The notes under the pieces: model-generated
The model's input: the letters and a program-made list of their open reading frames with translations, nothing else
Told to the model about the DNA's origin: nothing
Databases searched by the model: none
Shown: positions 41,163 to 50,240 of the stretch, piece after piece
How positions within the stretch are numbered: the first letter of the stretch is position 1
Layout: each line of letters starts with the position of its first letter
Position numbers and translations under genes: made by a program
NCBI RefSeq assembly: GCF_031457455.1
Contig: NZ_JAVDWU010000002.1
Span: 248,001 to 312,000 of the forward strand
Origin: Hydrogenophaga palleronii_A
Lineage (GTDB): Bacteria > Pseudomonadota > Gammaproteobacteria > Burkholderiales > Burkholderiaceae_C
Direction of reading: 5' to 3'
Length of the DNA stretch: 64,000 bases

Positions 41163-41390
41163 CTGATCGTGCGGAGGGCGAGTTGTATCAAAGTGTAGAC
41201 AGATAGGTCGTTGGTGGACGGTATTTGGGTTTTATTGCCACACCTTAGTGTGCATTCTTTGGCGATTTTTGCCTAAATGCATTCATCGGAGTGCCCTGTG
41301 GCTCGTGGGCGACGTCAGATTTCAGGGGCTCAACCTGACGCCTCCTGCCCAGACTGGATCTTCGGATGGGCGGCCCCGTCGGGCATCAGC

Positions 41391-42215
41391 TCAGGGCAGT
41401 CCCGTGAGAAACGAAACCACCGAGGCCGTGAGGGTATCTGGCTGGTCTTTGTGAGGGGAGTGGCCGCAGTCTTTGATCACAACCTGGCGGGCATGTGACG
41501 CAGCCTCCTGCACCCACTGCAATTGCTGAAGGGTGCCGTATTCGTCGCTATCGCCTTGAACCAGCAGCAAGGGCGCGGTGATGGTGTGGCAGGTGGTCCT
41601 GATGTCGAATTGCCTGAACGCCTGGCTGAGCCAGACATCGTTCCATTGCCAGAACGCGTTGTCGACGTCGGCATGGTGCTTCGCCAGGCGCTGGCGGAGT
41701 CCCGGCTTGTCGGGTATCGGCTCTTCAAAAAGCTCCTTTGCGCGTGCAATGGCTGTGATGGCCATGTCTTCCACCATGACGTGCGGAGCGATGGCAACAC
41801 AGGCTGTCACGGGCTGGCGACTCGCATGGAGGAGGGCGATGGTGGCGCCGTCGGAGTGCCCAACGAGCACAGGCTTGTGCAACTCCAGCTTCTGGAGCAG
41901 GGCGGGAAGCACGTGCCATGCCTCCAGATGCATGTAGTCCGGCTCGTGGCGGCCGGTGTGCCAGAAGCCGTCCCATCCCGGTTCGCCGCGAACATCGGGC
42001 ACGGGATCAGACTGGCCGTAGCCGCGCCTTGAATACACCCAACCCGGACGACCCGTGCTTGCGCACAGTTCCGAGGGCCAATCCCGACCACGTTGGGTCC
42101 ACATGGACACACTTCCGAGGCCTTCGTGGAGAAAGACGAGGGGCGCACGCTCTCTCGGGCCTGGGATCGCTGTCACTTCCAGGCAGACGCCAGAAATCTC
42201 GATTCGGTTCATCAT
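41391..42215 (-). CDS. Alpha/beta-hydrolase
   Basis: A 274-residue hydrolase fold protein. The nucleophile Ser121 is in VGHSDGAT, the acid is Asp222 or Asp224 in QGDSDEYG, and His252 is in CGHSPHKDQ. The oxyanion loop is FLHEGLGSVSMW. There is no signal peptide, so it is cytoplasmic. Related enzymes hydrolyse esters, lactones or C-C bonds; the substrate here is not evident. Starts ATG 42215 or 42212 are equivalent. Confidence 0.85.
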   Translation of the reverse strand: MMNRIEISGVCLEVTAIPGPRERAPLVFLHEGLGSVSMWTQRGRDWPSELCASTGRPGWVYSRRGYGQSDPVPDVRGEPGWDGFWHTGRHEPDYMHLEAWHVLPALLQKLELHKPVLVGHSDGATIALLHASRQPVTACVAIAPHVMVEDMAITAIARAKELFEEPIPDKPGLRQRLAKHHADVDNAFWQWNDVWLSQAFRQFDIRTTCHTITAPLLLVQGDSDEYGTLQQLQWVQEAASHARQVVIKDCGHSPHKDQPDTLTASVVSFLTGLP

Positions 42216-42324
42216 GGGTGCATCCTAGCGTGCAGCACGGCGTGGCGTGGTCCACTTCCCAGGGCCCGCTTGGGAGCCTGGGCGGCGCATTCGCGCGCGA
42301 AGTATTGGTTGTATTCTTCGCAGC

Positions 42325-43248
42325 ATGCGTTTGCTTTTTGATTCGTTCTGGCGTGCTGTCGCTTACTGCGCGCACCCGCGCGTCATCGCGCTTTCTGTGC
42401 TTCCATTGCTCCTGATGGTGCTGTTCTCTTTTGTCCTGGGCTATTTTTTTTGGGAGAACGCGGTTGCCATGGTCACGGCCTGGCTGGACGGGCTTGTGTG
42501 GGTGCAGACCTTTCTGGGATGGATGGACGGCATCGGCATGGGGCCTCTGCGCGCAGTTTTTGCCCCTTTGCTGGTGTTGATCCTGGCCACCCCGGTGATC
42601 GTGCTGATGTGCCTGTTGTTGGTGGCGATGTTCATGACACCTGCCATGGTGGAGCTGGTGGGGCGGCGCAGGTTCACTCGCCTGGAGCGCAAGCATGGCG
42701 GATCCCTGTTGGTGAGCGTTTTCTGGTCACTCGGATCGACCTTGTTGGCCGTGATGGCGCTGGTTCTTTCGATGCCGCTCTGGCTCATTCCTCCGCTGGT
42801 GTTGATACTCCCGCCCCTGATCTGGGGTTGGTTGACCTACCGGGTTTTTTCGTTCGATGCCCTGGCTGCGCATGCCAGCCGCGAGGAACGCAAGGTCATT
42901 CTCAAAGAGCATCGCACGAGCCTTTTTCTGATGGGCGTGCTCACCGGGTATCTGGGTGCTGCCCCCAGCTTGTTGTGGGCTTCGGGCGCGATGTTCATTG
43001 CGATGGCGCCAGTGCTTGTGCCGATGGCGATCTGGATCTACACCTTGGTTTTTGCGTTCGCCTCTCTCTGGTTTGCCCACTACCTGCTCAGCGTCCTGGA
43101 GCGCCTGCGGGCCACGCCGCCCATCGCGGTGCTTGACCCGGAACCCCGGTACGCCTTGAGCGGACGGCCGGTGCCGCCAGAAGATGCCGTCACCGCATAT
43201 GAGCCGTACACCTTGCCAGCCCCAGGTCAACAAGGGACCCATTCATGA
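42325..43248 (+). CDS. EI24/CysZ-like membrane protein
   Basis: A 307-residue protein with about six hydrophobic helices (VIALSVLPLLLMVLFSFVLGYFF; LLVLILATPVIVLMCLLLVAMF; PLWLIPPLVLILPPLIWGWL). The MTPAMVELV and FDALAAHASREERK segments fit the EI24 domain family, which includes sulfate transporter CysZ. The ATG at 42325 begins MRLLFDSFWRAV. It is coupled to the next gene by an ATGA overlap. Sulfate transport is not demonstrated. Confidence 0.75.
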   Translation: MRLLFDSFWRAVAYCAHPRVIALSVLPLLLMVLFSFVLGYFFWENAVAMVTAWLDGLVWVQTFLGWMDGIGMGPLRAVFAPLLVLILATPVIVLMCLLLVAMFMTPAMVELVGRRRFTRLERKHGGSLLVSVFWSLGSTLLAVMALVLSMPLWLIPPLVLILPPLIWGWLTYRVFSFDALAAHASREERKVILKEHRTSLFLMGVLTGYLGAAPSLLWASGAMFIAMAPVLVPMAIWIYTLVFAFASLWFAHYLLSVLERLRATPPIAVLDPEPRYALSGRPVPPEDAVTAYEPYTLPAPGQQGTHS

Positions 43249-44078
43249 GCGAACCCACCTCACCATCACCCGCCTTTGGCCTGATCATCATCGGCGATGA
43301 AATCCTGTCTGGCAAACGCAGCGACAAGCACCTGCCCAAGGTCATTGAGCTGCTGGCGGCCAGAGGGCAGGGGTTGGCGTGGTCGCGCTGCGTGGGCGAC
43401 GACCCGCTGCGGATCACGGCGGTGCTGCGCGATGCATTGGGCAGCGGCGATGCTGTTTTCTGCTGCGGAGGCATTGGTGCGACGCCGGATGATCACACCC
43501 GACAGTGCGCCGCCGCGGCGCTGGGTACGCCGTTAGCGCTGCACCCCGTTGCCAGAGATCTGATCTTCGAGCGCATGCGGGAGGTGGCAGCAGAGCAGGG
43601 CAAGGCATTTGATGCGGAGCATCCAGACAATGTGCATCGCCTGAACATGGGGGTGTTTCCTGTGGGCTGCGACATCATTCCCAACCCCTACAACCGCATC
43701 CCTGGGTTCAGCTGTTCGGGCACCTCTGGCAGTCGCGTGCACTTTTTGCCTGGTTTTCCGGTGATGGCCTGGCCCATGATCGAGTGGGTGCTGGACAACG
43801 AGTACCAGCACATCCAGCGACCGGGCGAGAGGCAGGAGCGTTCGGTCATCGTCTTCGGTGCCATGGAGGCTGCATTGACACCCTTGATGGAACAGATCGA
43901 ACGCCAGCATGCGGTCAAGGTGTTCAGCTTGCCCAGCGTGGACCACCCGGAATACGGTCGCCATATCGAGCTGGGTGTGAAAGGCGAAACAGCCGCCGTG
44001 GGCGCTGCTTTTGCCGATTTGCTCGCCGGGCTTCATCTCCACCGTGCATCATTGGGCCCCGAAATGGTGCGATCATAG
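43245..44078 (+). CDS. Molybdopterin-binding CinA N-domain protein
   Basis: A 277-residue protein with the MoaB/MogA-like fold: FGLIIIGDEILSGKRSDKH, CCGGIGATPDDHTRQCAAAALG and FLPGFPVMAWPMIEWVL are characteristic of competence/damage-inducible protein A. Only this domain is present; the C-terminal nicotinamide-nucleotide amidase domain of full CinA is absent. The start overlaps the previous gene. The stop codon is inside the NtrC-type site of glnA. Confidence 0.85.
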   Translation: MSEPTSPSPAFGLIIIGDEILSGKRSDKHLPKVIELLAARGQGLAWSRCVGDDPLRITAVLRDALGSGDAVFCCGGIGATPDDHTRQCAAAALGTPLALHPVARDLIFERMREVAAEQGKAFDAEHPDNVHRLNMGVFPVGCDIIPNPYNRIPGFSCSGTSGSRVHFLPGFPVMAWPMIEWVLDNEYQHIQRPGERQERSVIVFGAMEAALTPLMEQIERQHAVKVFSLPSVDHPEYGRHIELGVKGETAAVGAAFADLLAGLHLHRASLGPEMVRS

Positions 44079-44098
44079 ATGCACAAAAACAGTGCATC
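44078..44098. promoter_or_regulatory. NtrC-type binding site upstream of glnA
   Basis: GATGCAC-N7-GTGCATC, a perfect dyad with 7-bp arms that matches TGCAC-N7-GTGCA of NtrC enhancer sites. It lies about 190 bases before the sigma-54 promoter, a normal enhancer distance. Further single GGTGC half-sites follow near 44120-44190. Confidence 0.75.
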
Positions 44099-44267
44099 TG
44101 GACGCGAATGAATATAAAAAGTGCCAATGCGGTGCATTTCCGGTCGGCTTGCGTGCACCTGCGCGATCCAGATGGTGCGAGATGCGGGTTTGAACCGTTT
44201 TGATGCATGGCTGCGCCATAATTCCGGCGAAGCTTGTCGAGGCCGTCTGAGGGCGTCGGTCACCATT

Positions 44268-44283
44268 TGGCACAGATACTGCT
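44268..44283 (+). promoter_or_regulatory. Sigma-54 promoter of glnA
   Basis: TGGCACAGATACTGCT agrees with TGGCAC-N5-TTGCW, with GG and GC at the correct spacing. It lies 53 bases before the glnA ATG and matches nitrogen-controlled expression together with the upstream NtrC site. Confidence 0.85.
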
Positions 44284-44336
44284 TATAAGCATCGACTTTT
44301 CCTTTCCACTCACCCACCCAGCTACAGGAGTATTTG

Positions 44337-45752
44337 ATGGCCAAGACCGTCGCAGACGTGATGCAAATGGTGAAAGACAACGAAGTCAAGTTCGTTGACT
44401 TGCGTTTCACCGACACCCGGGGCAAGGAACAGCACGTGACCGTGCCTGTGTCCCACTTCGACGAAGACAAGTTCACCTCGGGCCACGCTTTTGATGGTTC
44501 TTCCGTGGCAGGCTGGAAGGGGATTGAAGCATCGGACATGCAACTCATGCCCGACCCCAATACCGCCAACATCGATCCCTTCTTTGAAGAGACCACCCTG
44601 TTCATCCAATGCGATGTGATCGAGCCGGGCGATGGCAAGGCCTACGACCGCGATCCCCGTTCCATCGCCAAGCGTGCCGAGGCGTACCTCAAGGCCTCCG
44701 GCTTGGGCGATACCGCCTTCTTCGGACCAGAGCCGGAATTCTTCATTTTCGACGGCGTGCGCTGGAGTAACGAGCCCGGCCGCGTGATGTACGAAATCGA
44801 AGAGTACGAAGCCCCGTGGAACAGCGGCGCCAAGCTCGAAGGCGGGAACCGCGGCCACCGTCCCACCGTGAAGGGTGGCTATTTCCCCGTGCCGCCGGTG
44901 GACAGCATGCAAGACATGCGCGCTGAAATGTCCTTGATCCTTGAGTCGCTGGGCATTCCGGTCGAGGTGTTCCATCACGAAGTGGCGGGCGCTGGCCAAA
45001 ACGAAATCGGTACCAAGTTCAGCACGCTGGTTGAGCGCGCCGACTGGACCCAGGTGCTCAAGTATGTGGTGTGGAACGTGGCCAATGCCTACGGCAAGAC
45101 CGCGACCTTCATGCCCAAGCCCTACGCAGGCGACAACGGCTCCGGCATGCACGTTCACCAGTCGATCTGGAAAGATGGCAAGAACCTGTTCGCTGGCGAC
45201 GGCTACGCGGGCCTGAGCGACTTCGCGCTGTACTACATCGGCGGCATCATCAAGCACGCCCGCGCCCTGAATGCCATCACCAACCCGGGCACGAACTCGT
45301 ACAAGCGCCTGGTGCCTGGCTTCGAGGCTCCGGTGAAGCTGGCCTATTCGGCTCGCAACCGTTCAGCGTCCATCCGCATCCCTTATGTGGCCAACCCCAA
45401 GGGCCGTCGCATCGAGGCGCGCTTCCCAGATCCATCGGCCAACCCTTACCTTGCTTTCTCGGCACTGATGATGGCGGGTCTGGATGGCGTGGAAAACAAG
45501 ATCCATCCCGGCGAGGCTGCTTCCAAAGACCTGTACCACCTGCCACCCGAGGAAGACAAGCTGGTGCCGACCGTGTGCCACAGCCTGGACCAGGCGCTGG
45601 AGTACCTGGACAAGGACCGCGAGTTCCTGACCAAGGGTGGCGTGTTCACCGACTCCATGCTCGACGCCTACATCGAGCTGAAGTCGGCCGAGGTGACGCG
45701 TTTCCGCATGGCGCCACACCCGGTCGAATTCGACATGTATTACAGCCTGTGA
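44337..45752 (+). CDS. glnA: Glutamine synthetase type I
   Basis: A 471-residue protein, the usual GSI-beta length. FDGSSVAGWKGIEASDM and the metal/ATP region FFGPEPEFFIFDGV, then NGSGMHVHQSIWK and NRSASIRIPYV are present. The adenylylation Tyr400 sits in DLYHLPPEED. It condenses ammonia and glutamate using ATP. The ATG at 44337 follows AGGAG; TTG 44334 is not needed. It is regulated by NtrBC (sites upstream), whose genes follow downstream. Confidence 0.97.
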   Translation: MAKTVADVMQMVKDNEVKFVDLRFTDTRGKEQHVTVPVSHFDEDKFTSGHAFDGSSVAGWKGIEASDMQLMPDPNTANIDPFFEETTLFIQCDVIEPGDGKAYDRDPRSIAKRAEAYLKASGLGDTAFFGPEPEFFIFDGVRWSNEPGRVMYEIEEYEAPWNSGAKLEGGNRGHRPTVKGGYFPVPPVDSMQDMRAEMSLILESLGIPVEVFHHEVAGAGQNEIGTKFSTLVERADWTQVLKYVVWNVANAYGKTATFMPKPYAGDNGSGMHVHQSIWKDGKNLFAGDGYAGLSDFALYYIGGIIKHARALNAITNPGTNSYKRLVPGFEAPVKLAYSARNRSASIRIPYVANPKGRRIEARFPDPSANPYLAFSALMMAGLDGVENKIHPGEAASKDLYHLPPEEDKLVPTVCHSLDQALEYLDKDREFLTKGGVFTDSMLDAYIELKSAEVTRFRMAPHPVEFDMYYSL

Positions 45753-45816
45753 TGCCTGCGCCTGGTGCAAACCAGGCCGCAGCAGGAGGTTCACTTCACA
45801 TACAGACAATGGATCA

Positions 45817-45846
45817 AAAAAGGGACGCCACCAAGCGTCCCTTTTT
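45817..45846 (+). terminator. Rho-independent terminator after glnA
   Basis: Stem AGGGACGC / GCGTCCCT, 6-base loop, A-run before and T-run after. It separates glnA transcription from the ntrBC group. The 45847-45996 stretch beyond holds a 14-base near-repeat CGATYCGTCGCGCC at 45859 and 45880 and no other recognised feature. Confidence 0.85.
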
Positions 45847-45996
45847 CGTTCAGTCTGACGATTCGTCGCGCCACAGACGCGATCCGTCGCGCCGAAGCAG
45901 CGATCCGGGCACTTTTGGGGGGCTTTTGGTTCATACTGCCATTGGTTTGACAGGCGAGCAGGTGCCGCCGCGCAACCTGTGTCCACGGAGTAAACA

Positions 45997-46539
45997 GTGC
46001 ATTTGAACTCGACACCCACATCAACGATTCGCTGGATGGCCGTCTTCATGGCGGGGCTTGGCCTGACCCAGGTTCAAGCGCAGGACCGCGTCTACCGTTG
46101 CCCCGGCACGCCTGTCGAATACATCAACAACGCCGAACAGGCGCGAAGCAGAGGCTGCGCGCTCATGCAGGGCGGCAACATCACGGTCATCGAAGGGATC
46201 AAACCTCAGGCAGCCAACCCTGCGGCGGCCCGTCGATCACCCGCAGCCGCCGAACGTGTGGATTCGGCGGCACAGCGTGCACGCGACAGCGACGCGCGCG
46301 CCATTCTGGAGACAGAACTCAGGCGTGCCGAAGAACGGCTGGCGGAGGCCCGGAAAGCCTACGCCGGTGGCGAGCCCGAGAAGCAGGGTATCGAGGGTCG
46401 CAATCACCAGCGTTACCTTGACCGGGTGGCCGAACTCAAGGAGGCCGTGGGGCGTGCAGAGAGCGATGTGGCGGGCATTCGCCGGGAACTGGGGCGCCTG
46501 CCCGCGGCGAACGGCTCGACACCTCCGTCGAACCAATGA
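45997..46539 (+). CDS. Secreted coiled-coil protein coupled to glnL
   Basis: A 180-residue protein. An N-terminal signal (RWMAVFMAGLGLTQVQAQ) is followed by DRVYRCPGTPVEYINNAEQARSRGCALMQGGNITVIEG, similar to DUF4124-type segments with two Cys. A long charged helical part after that (ETELRRAEERLAEARKAYA... LKEAVGRAESDVAGIRREL) is predicted coiled coil. The start is GTG at 45997 after GGAG. Its end overlaps the glnL ATG by 4 bases. A periplasmic protein in an operon with the nitrogen sensor kinase is unexpected; function unknown. Confidence 0.7.
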   Translation: MHLNSTPTSTIRWMAVFMAGLGLTQVQAQDRVYRCPGTPVEYINNAEQARSRGCALMQGGNITVIEGIKPQAANPAAARRSPAAAERVDSAAQRARDSDARAILETELRRAEERLAEARKAYAGGEPEKQGIEGRNHQRYLDRVAELKEAVGRAESDVAGIRRELGRLPAANGSTPPSNQ

Positions 46540-47684
46540 ACGGACGGAAGACGCCTTCGAAGTTCCCCCCCGATCTGTTGGCACGGCCTGGATCTGTTGC
46601 CAAACGCAAACTCACCGAACTGCTGATACCCGCAGCACAGCGCTTTCAGTCGCTTGACATGCTGGCGACGCTGGTGGCGGTGGTGTCTTCCAATGGCGAC
46701 GTGCTGTATGCCAATGCGGCGCTGGAGGATGCGCTGGGCATGTCACGGCGCAGCATCACAGGGACCCCGCTACAGGCGTGTTTTAACGATCCCGCATTGC
46801 TTGAAAGCGCGCTGTCTGGCGCGCGAGGCAATGAATTTGCCGCTCTTCGTTACGACGCGTTCCTCAAGCGCACCAATCACGAGCCTCTGCCTGTGCATGT
46901 GGTGGTGGCGCAGACCGAGACACCAGGCGAGGTCATCGTCGAATTGCTGCCGCTGGAGCAGCAGACGCGCCAGGAGCGAGAGGAGCGTTTGCTCGATCAG
47001 GCGCAAGCCAACAAGGAGTTGATCCGCAACCTCGCGCACGAAATCAAGAACCCGCTCGGGGGCATTCGCGGTGCAGCGCAATTGCTTCAGATGGACTTGG
47101 AGTCCAAGGAGTTGATCGAGTACACCCAGGTCATCATCCACGAGGCTGATCGCCTGCAGTCGCTGGTTGATCGCCTGCTGGCGCCACACCGGCGGCCGCA
47201 CGTGGTGGGCGATGTGAACATCCATGAGGTCTGCGAGCGTGTTCGTTCGTTGATCCTGGCCGAGTTTCCAAAGGGGCTGAGGGTGCTGCGCGACTACGAC
47301 GCGTCGATTCCCGAGTTTCGCGGCGATCGCGAGCAACTCATCCAGGCGGTGCTCAACATTGCTCACAACGCGGCGCATGCCTTGTCTGCAAGCATTGCTT
47401 CAGGCGAAGGAGAGATCACTTTCAAAACGCGTGTGGGTCGGCAGGTGACCTTTGGCAAGCAGCGCTACAAGCTGGCACTGGAATTGCATGTGATCGATAA
47501 CGGACCCGGCGTACCGGACTCGATCAAGGACCGCATTTTTTTCCCATTGGTTTCTGGGCGTGATGGCGGATCTGGTCTTGGACTCACATTGGCACAGACC
47601 TTTGTCCAGCAGCACCATGGCTTGATCGAGTGTGAAAGTGTGCCGGGGAAGACGGACTTCAAGATCCTGATTCCGTTGCCTTGA
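46536..47684 (+). CDS. glnL: Nitrogen regulation sensor kinase NtrB
   Basis: A 382-residue cytoplasmic histidine kinase. A PAS domain at about 42-140 (LATLVAVVSSNGDVLYANAALEDALGMSRRSI) is followed by the H-box NLAHEIKNPLGGIRGAAQLL with phospho-acceptor His168. The N-box (NIAHNAAHAL) and G-boxes (DNGPGVPDS; GSGLGLTLAQTFVQQHHG) follow. NtrB phosphorylates NtrC under nitrogen limitation and is inhibited by PII. No transmembrane helix is present, as expected. Confidence 0.95.
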   Translation: MNGRKTPSKFPPDLLARPGSVAKRKLTELLIPAAQRFQSLDMLATLVAVVSSNGDVLYANAALEDALGMSRRSITGTPLQACFNDPALLESALSGARGNEFAALRYDAFLKRTNHEPLPVHVVVAQTETPGEVIVELLPLEQQTRQEREERLLDQAQANKELIRNLAHEIKNPLGGIRGAAQLLQMDLESKELIEYTQVIIHEADRLQSLVDRLLAPHRRPHVVGDVNIHEVCERVRSLILAEFPKGLRVLRDYDASIPEFRGDREQLIQAVLNIAHNAAHALSASIASGEGEITFKTRVGRQVTFGKQRYKLALELHVIDNGPGVPDSIKDRIFFPLVSGRDGGSGLGLTLAQTFVQQHHGLIECESVPGKTDFKILIPLP

Positions 47685-47728
47685 AATTTGAATCACACTG
47701 CCTCGCCGCACGAAGGGATGACCCACAA

Positions 47729-49282
47729 ATGAAGCCGATCTGGATAGTGGACGACGACCAATCGATCCGCTTCGTGCTTGAAAAGGCGCTGTTGCGCGAA
47801 AACCTGCCGACCCGCAGCTTCACCAACCCCCAGGAAGTGCTGAGCGCCCTGGCAGACACGCCTGAAGCTGAGGGACCTCAGATTCTGGTCAGTGACATCC
47901 GCATGCCCGGCGGGTCCGGGCTGGAGCTGCTGGAGAAGGTCAAGGAGATGCTCCCCGGCCTGCCGGTGATCATCATGACCGCGTTTTCTGATCTCGACAG
48001 CGCGGTGTCGGCTTTTCAAGGCGGCGCCTTCGAGTACCTGCCCAAACCTTTCGATCTTCCCAAGGCAGTGGAACTCATCCACCGCGCGGTGGAAGAAAGT
48101 CAGCGCGAAGAGGTGGCCGAAGAGCGCATGGCGGCCGCGCCGGAAATGCTGGGTCAGGCACCGGCCATGCAGGACGTGTTCCGCGCCATCGGTCGCCTGA
48201 GCCAGAGCCAGGTGACGGTGCTGATCACCGGCGAATCCGGATCCGGCAAGGAATTGGTGGCGCGTGCGCTGCACAAGCATTCGCCCCGCGCTGGCGGTCC
48301 TTTTGTGGCCATCAACACCGCAGCCATCCCGAAAGACCTGCTGGAGTCTGAACTCTTCGGTCATGAGCGCGGCGCCTTCACCGGCGCGCAAACCATGCGC
48401 CGAGGCCGCTTCGAGCAGGCCGACGGCGGCACGCTGTTTCTTGATGAAATTGGCGACATGCCGTTCGACCTGCAGACGCGTCTTCTGCGGGTGTTGTCTG
48501 ATGGGCACTTCTACCGTGTGGGCGGCCACAGCGCCGTGCGGGCCAATGTGCGTGTGATCGCTGCCACCCACCAGAACCTGGAGCAGCGCGTCAAGGAAGG
48601 CGTGTTCCGCGAAGATCTCTTTCACCGTCTCAATGTGATCCGCTTGCGCCTGCCTGCGCTCCGTGAGCGACGCGAAGACGTGCCCATGCTGACGCGCTTC
48701 TTCCTTCAGCAAAGCGCAAAACAGCTGGGTGTCGAGCCCAAGCGCATTTCGGAATCGGCGCTCAAGCTGCTGGGCACATTCGACTTTCCGGGCAACGTGC
48801 GCCAGCTCGAAAACGTGTGCCACTGGCTGACCGTGATGGCGCCAGCGCAGATGATTGAGCTCAAGGACCTGCCTCCGGAGGTGTTGCTGGCGGCCGGGGC
48901 TGACGGTGTGGCCGCTGCGAGAGCGCCTGTGGAGGCTGTGTCGCGCTCGACCGAGGTGCCCGACGTGAGCGAGTGGGCTGCGACCGAGAAGGGGTTGCGC
49001 GAGGCGCCGGAAGACGACGCGCCCATTGGCGGTGCCGTGCTCGCGGCCCCTTCTGTGGCGGATCAACCGAATTCCTGGGAAGCCGGGTTGCAGGCGGAGG
49101 CCCTGACCCTGCTGGAGGACGGCCGCACCGACGTGTGGGACGTGCTCACGCGGCGATTTGAAACGAGACTGATCCAGACCGCGTTGCTCAACACGCGTGG
49201 GCGGCGCATCGAGGCCGCCCAGAAACTGGGCATTGGCCGCAATACGATCACGCGCAAGATCCAGGAATTGCACCTGGAATAG
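47729..49282 (+). CDS. glnG: Nitrogen regulation response regulator NtrC
   Basis: A 517-residue sigma-54 activator. The receiver domain has Asp56 (VSDIRMPGGSG). The AAA+ domain has Walker A GESGSGKE and GAFTGA (contact with sigma-54). A C-terminal Fis-type helix-turn-helix (IEAAQKLGIGRNTITRKIQEL) binds DNA. It is longer than E. coli NtrC (469 aa) because of an Ala/Val-rich linker at about residues 390-460. The ATG at 47729 was chosen at the start of MKPIWIVDDDQS. It is likely to act on the glnA sites upstream. Confidence 0.96.
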   Translation: MKPIWIVDDDQSIRFVLEKALLRENLPTRSFTNPQEVLSALADTPEAEGPQILVSDIRMPGGSGLELLEKVKEMLPGLPVIIMTAFSDLDSAVSAFQGGAFEYLPKPFDLPKAVELIHRAVEESQREEVAEERMAAAPEMLGQAPAMQDVFRAIGRLSQSQVTVLITGESGSGKELVARALHKHSPRAGGPFVAINTAAIPKDLLESELFGHERGAFTGAQTMRRGRFEQADGGTLFLDEIGDMPFDLQTRLLRVLSDGHFYRVGGHSAVRANVRVIAATHQNLEQRVKEGVFREDLFHRLNVIRLRLPALRERREDVPMLTRFFLQQSAKQLGVEPKRISESALKLLGTFDFPGNVRQLENVCHWLTVMAPAQMIELKDLPPEVLLAAGADGVAAARAPVEAVSRSTEVPDVSEWAATEKGLREAPEDDAPIGGAVLAAPSVADQPNSWEAGLQAEALTLLEDGRTDVWDVLTRRFETRLIQTALLNTRGRRIEAAQKLGIGRNTITRKIQELHLE

Positions 49283-49452
49283 TGGAGCCCCCACGCTCCG
49301 CCGCTGCGCGGGTCGCTGCCCCCCCGAGGGGGCTGATCCGGCTTGGGGCGGCCCGGCGCCGGATCGGATGGAGCCCCCGCGCTCCGCCGCTTTGCGAGTC
49401 GCTGCCCCCCGAGGGGGCTGACCTTGCTGGGGGCGGCCCGGCGCCGGATCGG
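49283..49452. repeat. Tandem G/C-rich intergenic repeat (two units)
   Basis: Two direct units of about 86 and 84 bases (49283-49368 and 49369-49452), each beginning TGGAGCCCCC and containing CTCCGCCGCT, CCCCCGAGGGGGCTGA and GGCGGCCCGGCGCCGGATCG. They fill the space between convergent ntrC and xth. Each unit has a dyad that could stop transcription in both directions. Confidence 0.75.
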
Positions 49453-49459
49453 TCCGCGA

Positions 49460-50236
49460 TCAGCTCAGTGTCACCACCACCGGCGCATGGTCGCTGGGTT
49501 GTGGGTTCTTGCGGGGTGCGCGGTCAATGGTGCAGGCGGTCACTTTGTCGCGCAGCGCATCGCTCACGAGGATATGGTCGATACGCAGGCCGCGGTTTTT
49601 CTGAAAGCCCAGCATGCGGTAGTCCCACCACGAATAGCTCTTTTCGGGTTGTTCGAACAGGCGGTAGGCGTCGGTGAGGCCAAGCTGGAGCAACGCCTGA
49701 AAGTGGGACCGCTCTTCGACCGTGTGGTGGATGGTGTCCTTCAAACCCACCGGATCGAAGGAGTCGCGGTCTTCCGGAGCCACGTTGAAATCGCCCATCA
49801 GGACCAGCCGGGGATGGGCTTTCAGCTCTTCACCGATCCACCGGAGCAAGGCATCCAGCCAGCCCAGTTTGTAGGTGAACTTTTCGCTGCCGGGCACCTG
49901 CCCGTTGACGAAGTAGCAGTTCACCAGGCGGAGTGGACCGTCGGGAGTGTCCAACGTGGCGGCGATCACGCGTGACTGTTCGTCGCCGTGCCCGGGAATG
50001 TTTCGCGCCACGTCGCGCAGCGGCGAGCGGCTCAGGATCGCCACGCCGTTGTAGGTTTTCTGACCAAAGCACTCCGCGTGATAGCCCGCTTCCCGCAGCG
50101 CGGCGAAGGGAAACTTCTCGTCCACCAGTTTGAGCTCTTGCAGACCCAGCGCATCGACAGGGTTGGCCACCAGCCAGTCCAGCACCTGGGGCAGGCGCAC
50201 GCTGAGGGAGTTGATGTTCCATGTGGCAAGTTGCAT
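49460..50236 (-). CDS. xth: Exodeoxyribonuclease III
   Basis: A 258-residue AP endonuclease. It begins MQLATWNINSLSVRLPQVLDWL. The metal-binding Glu is in LGLQELK, the active site is in LMGDFNVAPEDRD, and the final His in PSDHAPVVVTL. It removes 3' blocks and cuts at abasic sites in base excision repair. The ATG at 50236 is 4 bases after the folA stop, so the two are co-transcribed. Confidence 0.93.
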   Translation of the reverse strand: MQLATWNINSLSVRLPQVLDWLVANPVDALGLQELKLVDEKFPFAALREAGYHAECFGQKTYNGVAILSRSPLRDVARNIPGHGDEQSRVIAATLDTPDGPLRLVNCYFVNGQVPGSEKFTYKLGWLDALLRWIGEELKAHPRLVLMGDFNVAPEDRDSFDPVGLKDTIHHTVEERSHFQALLQLGLTDAYRLFEQPEKSYSWWDYRMLGFQKNRGLRIDHILVSDALRDKVTACTIDRAPRKNPQPSDHAPVVVTLS

Positions 50237-50240
50237 GGTT

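Noticed and set aside
41163..41390. Possible RNA element or small gene in the 228-base gap
   Set aside because: No stable conserved fold, no supported ORF and no known motif were recognised.
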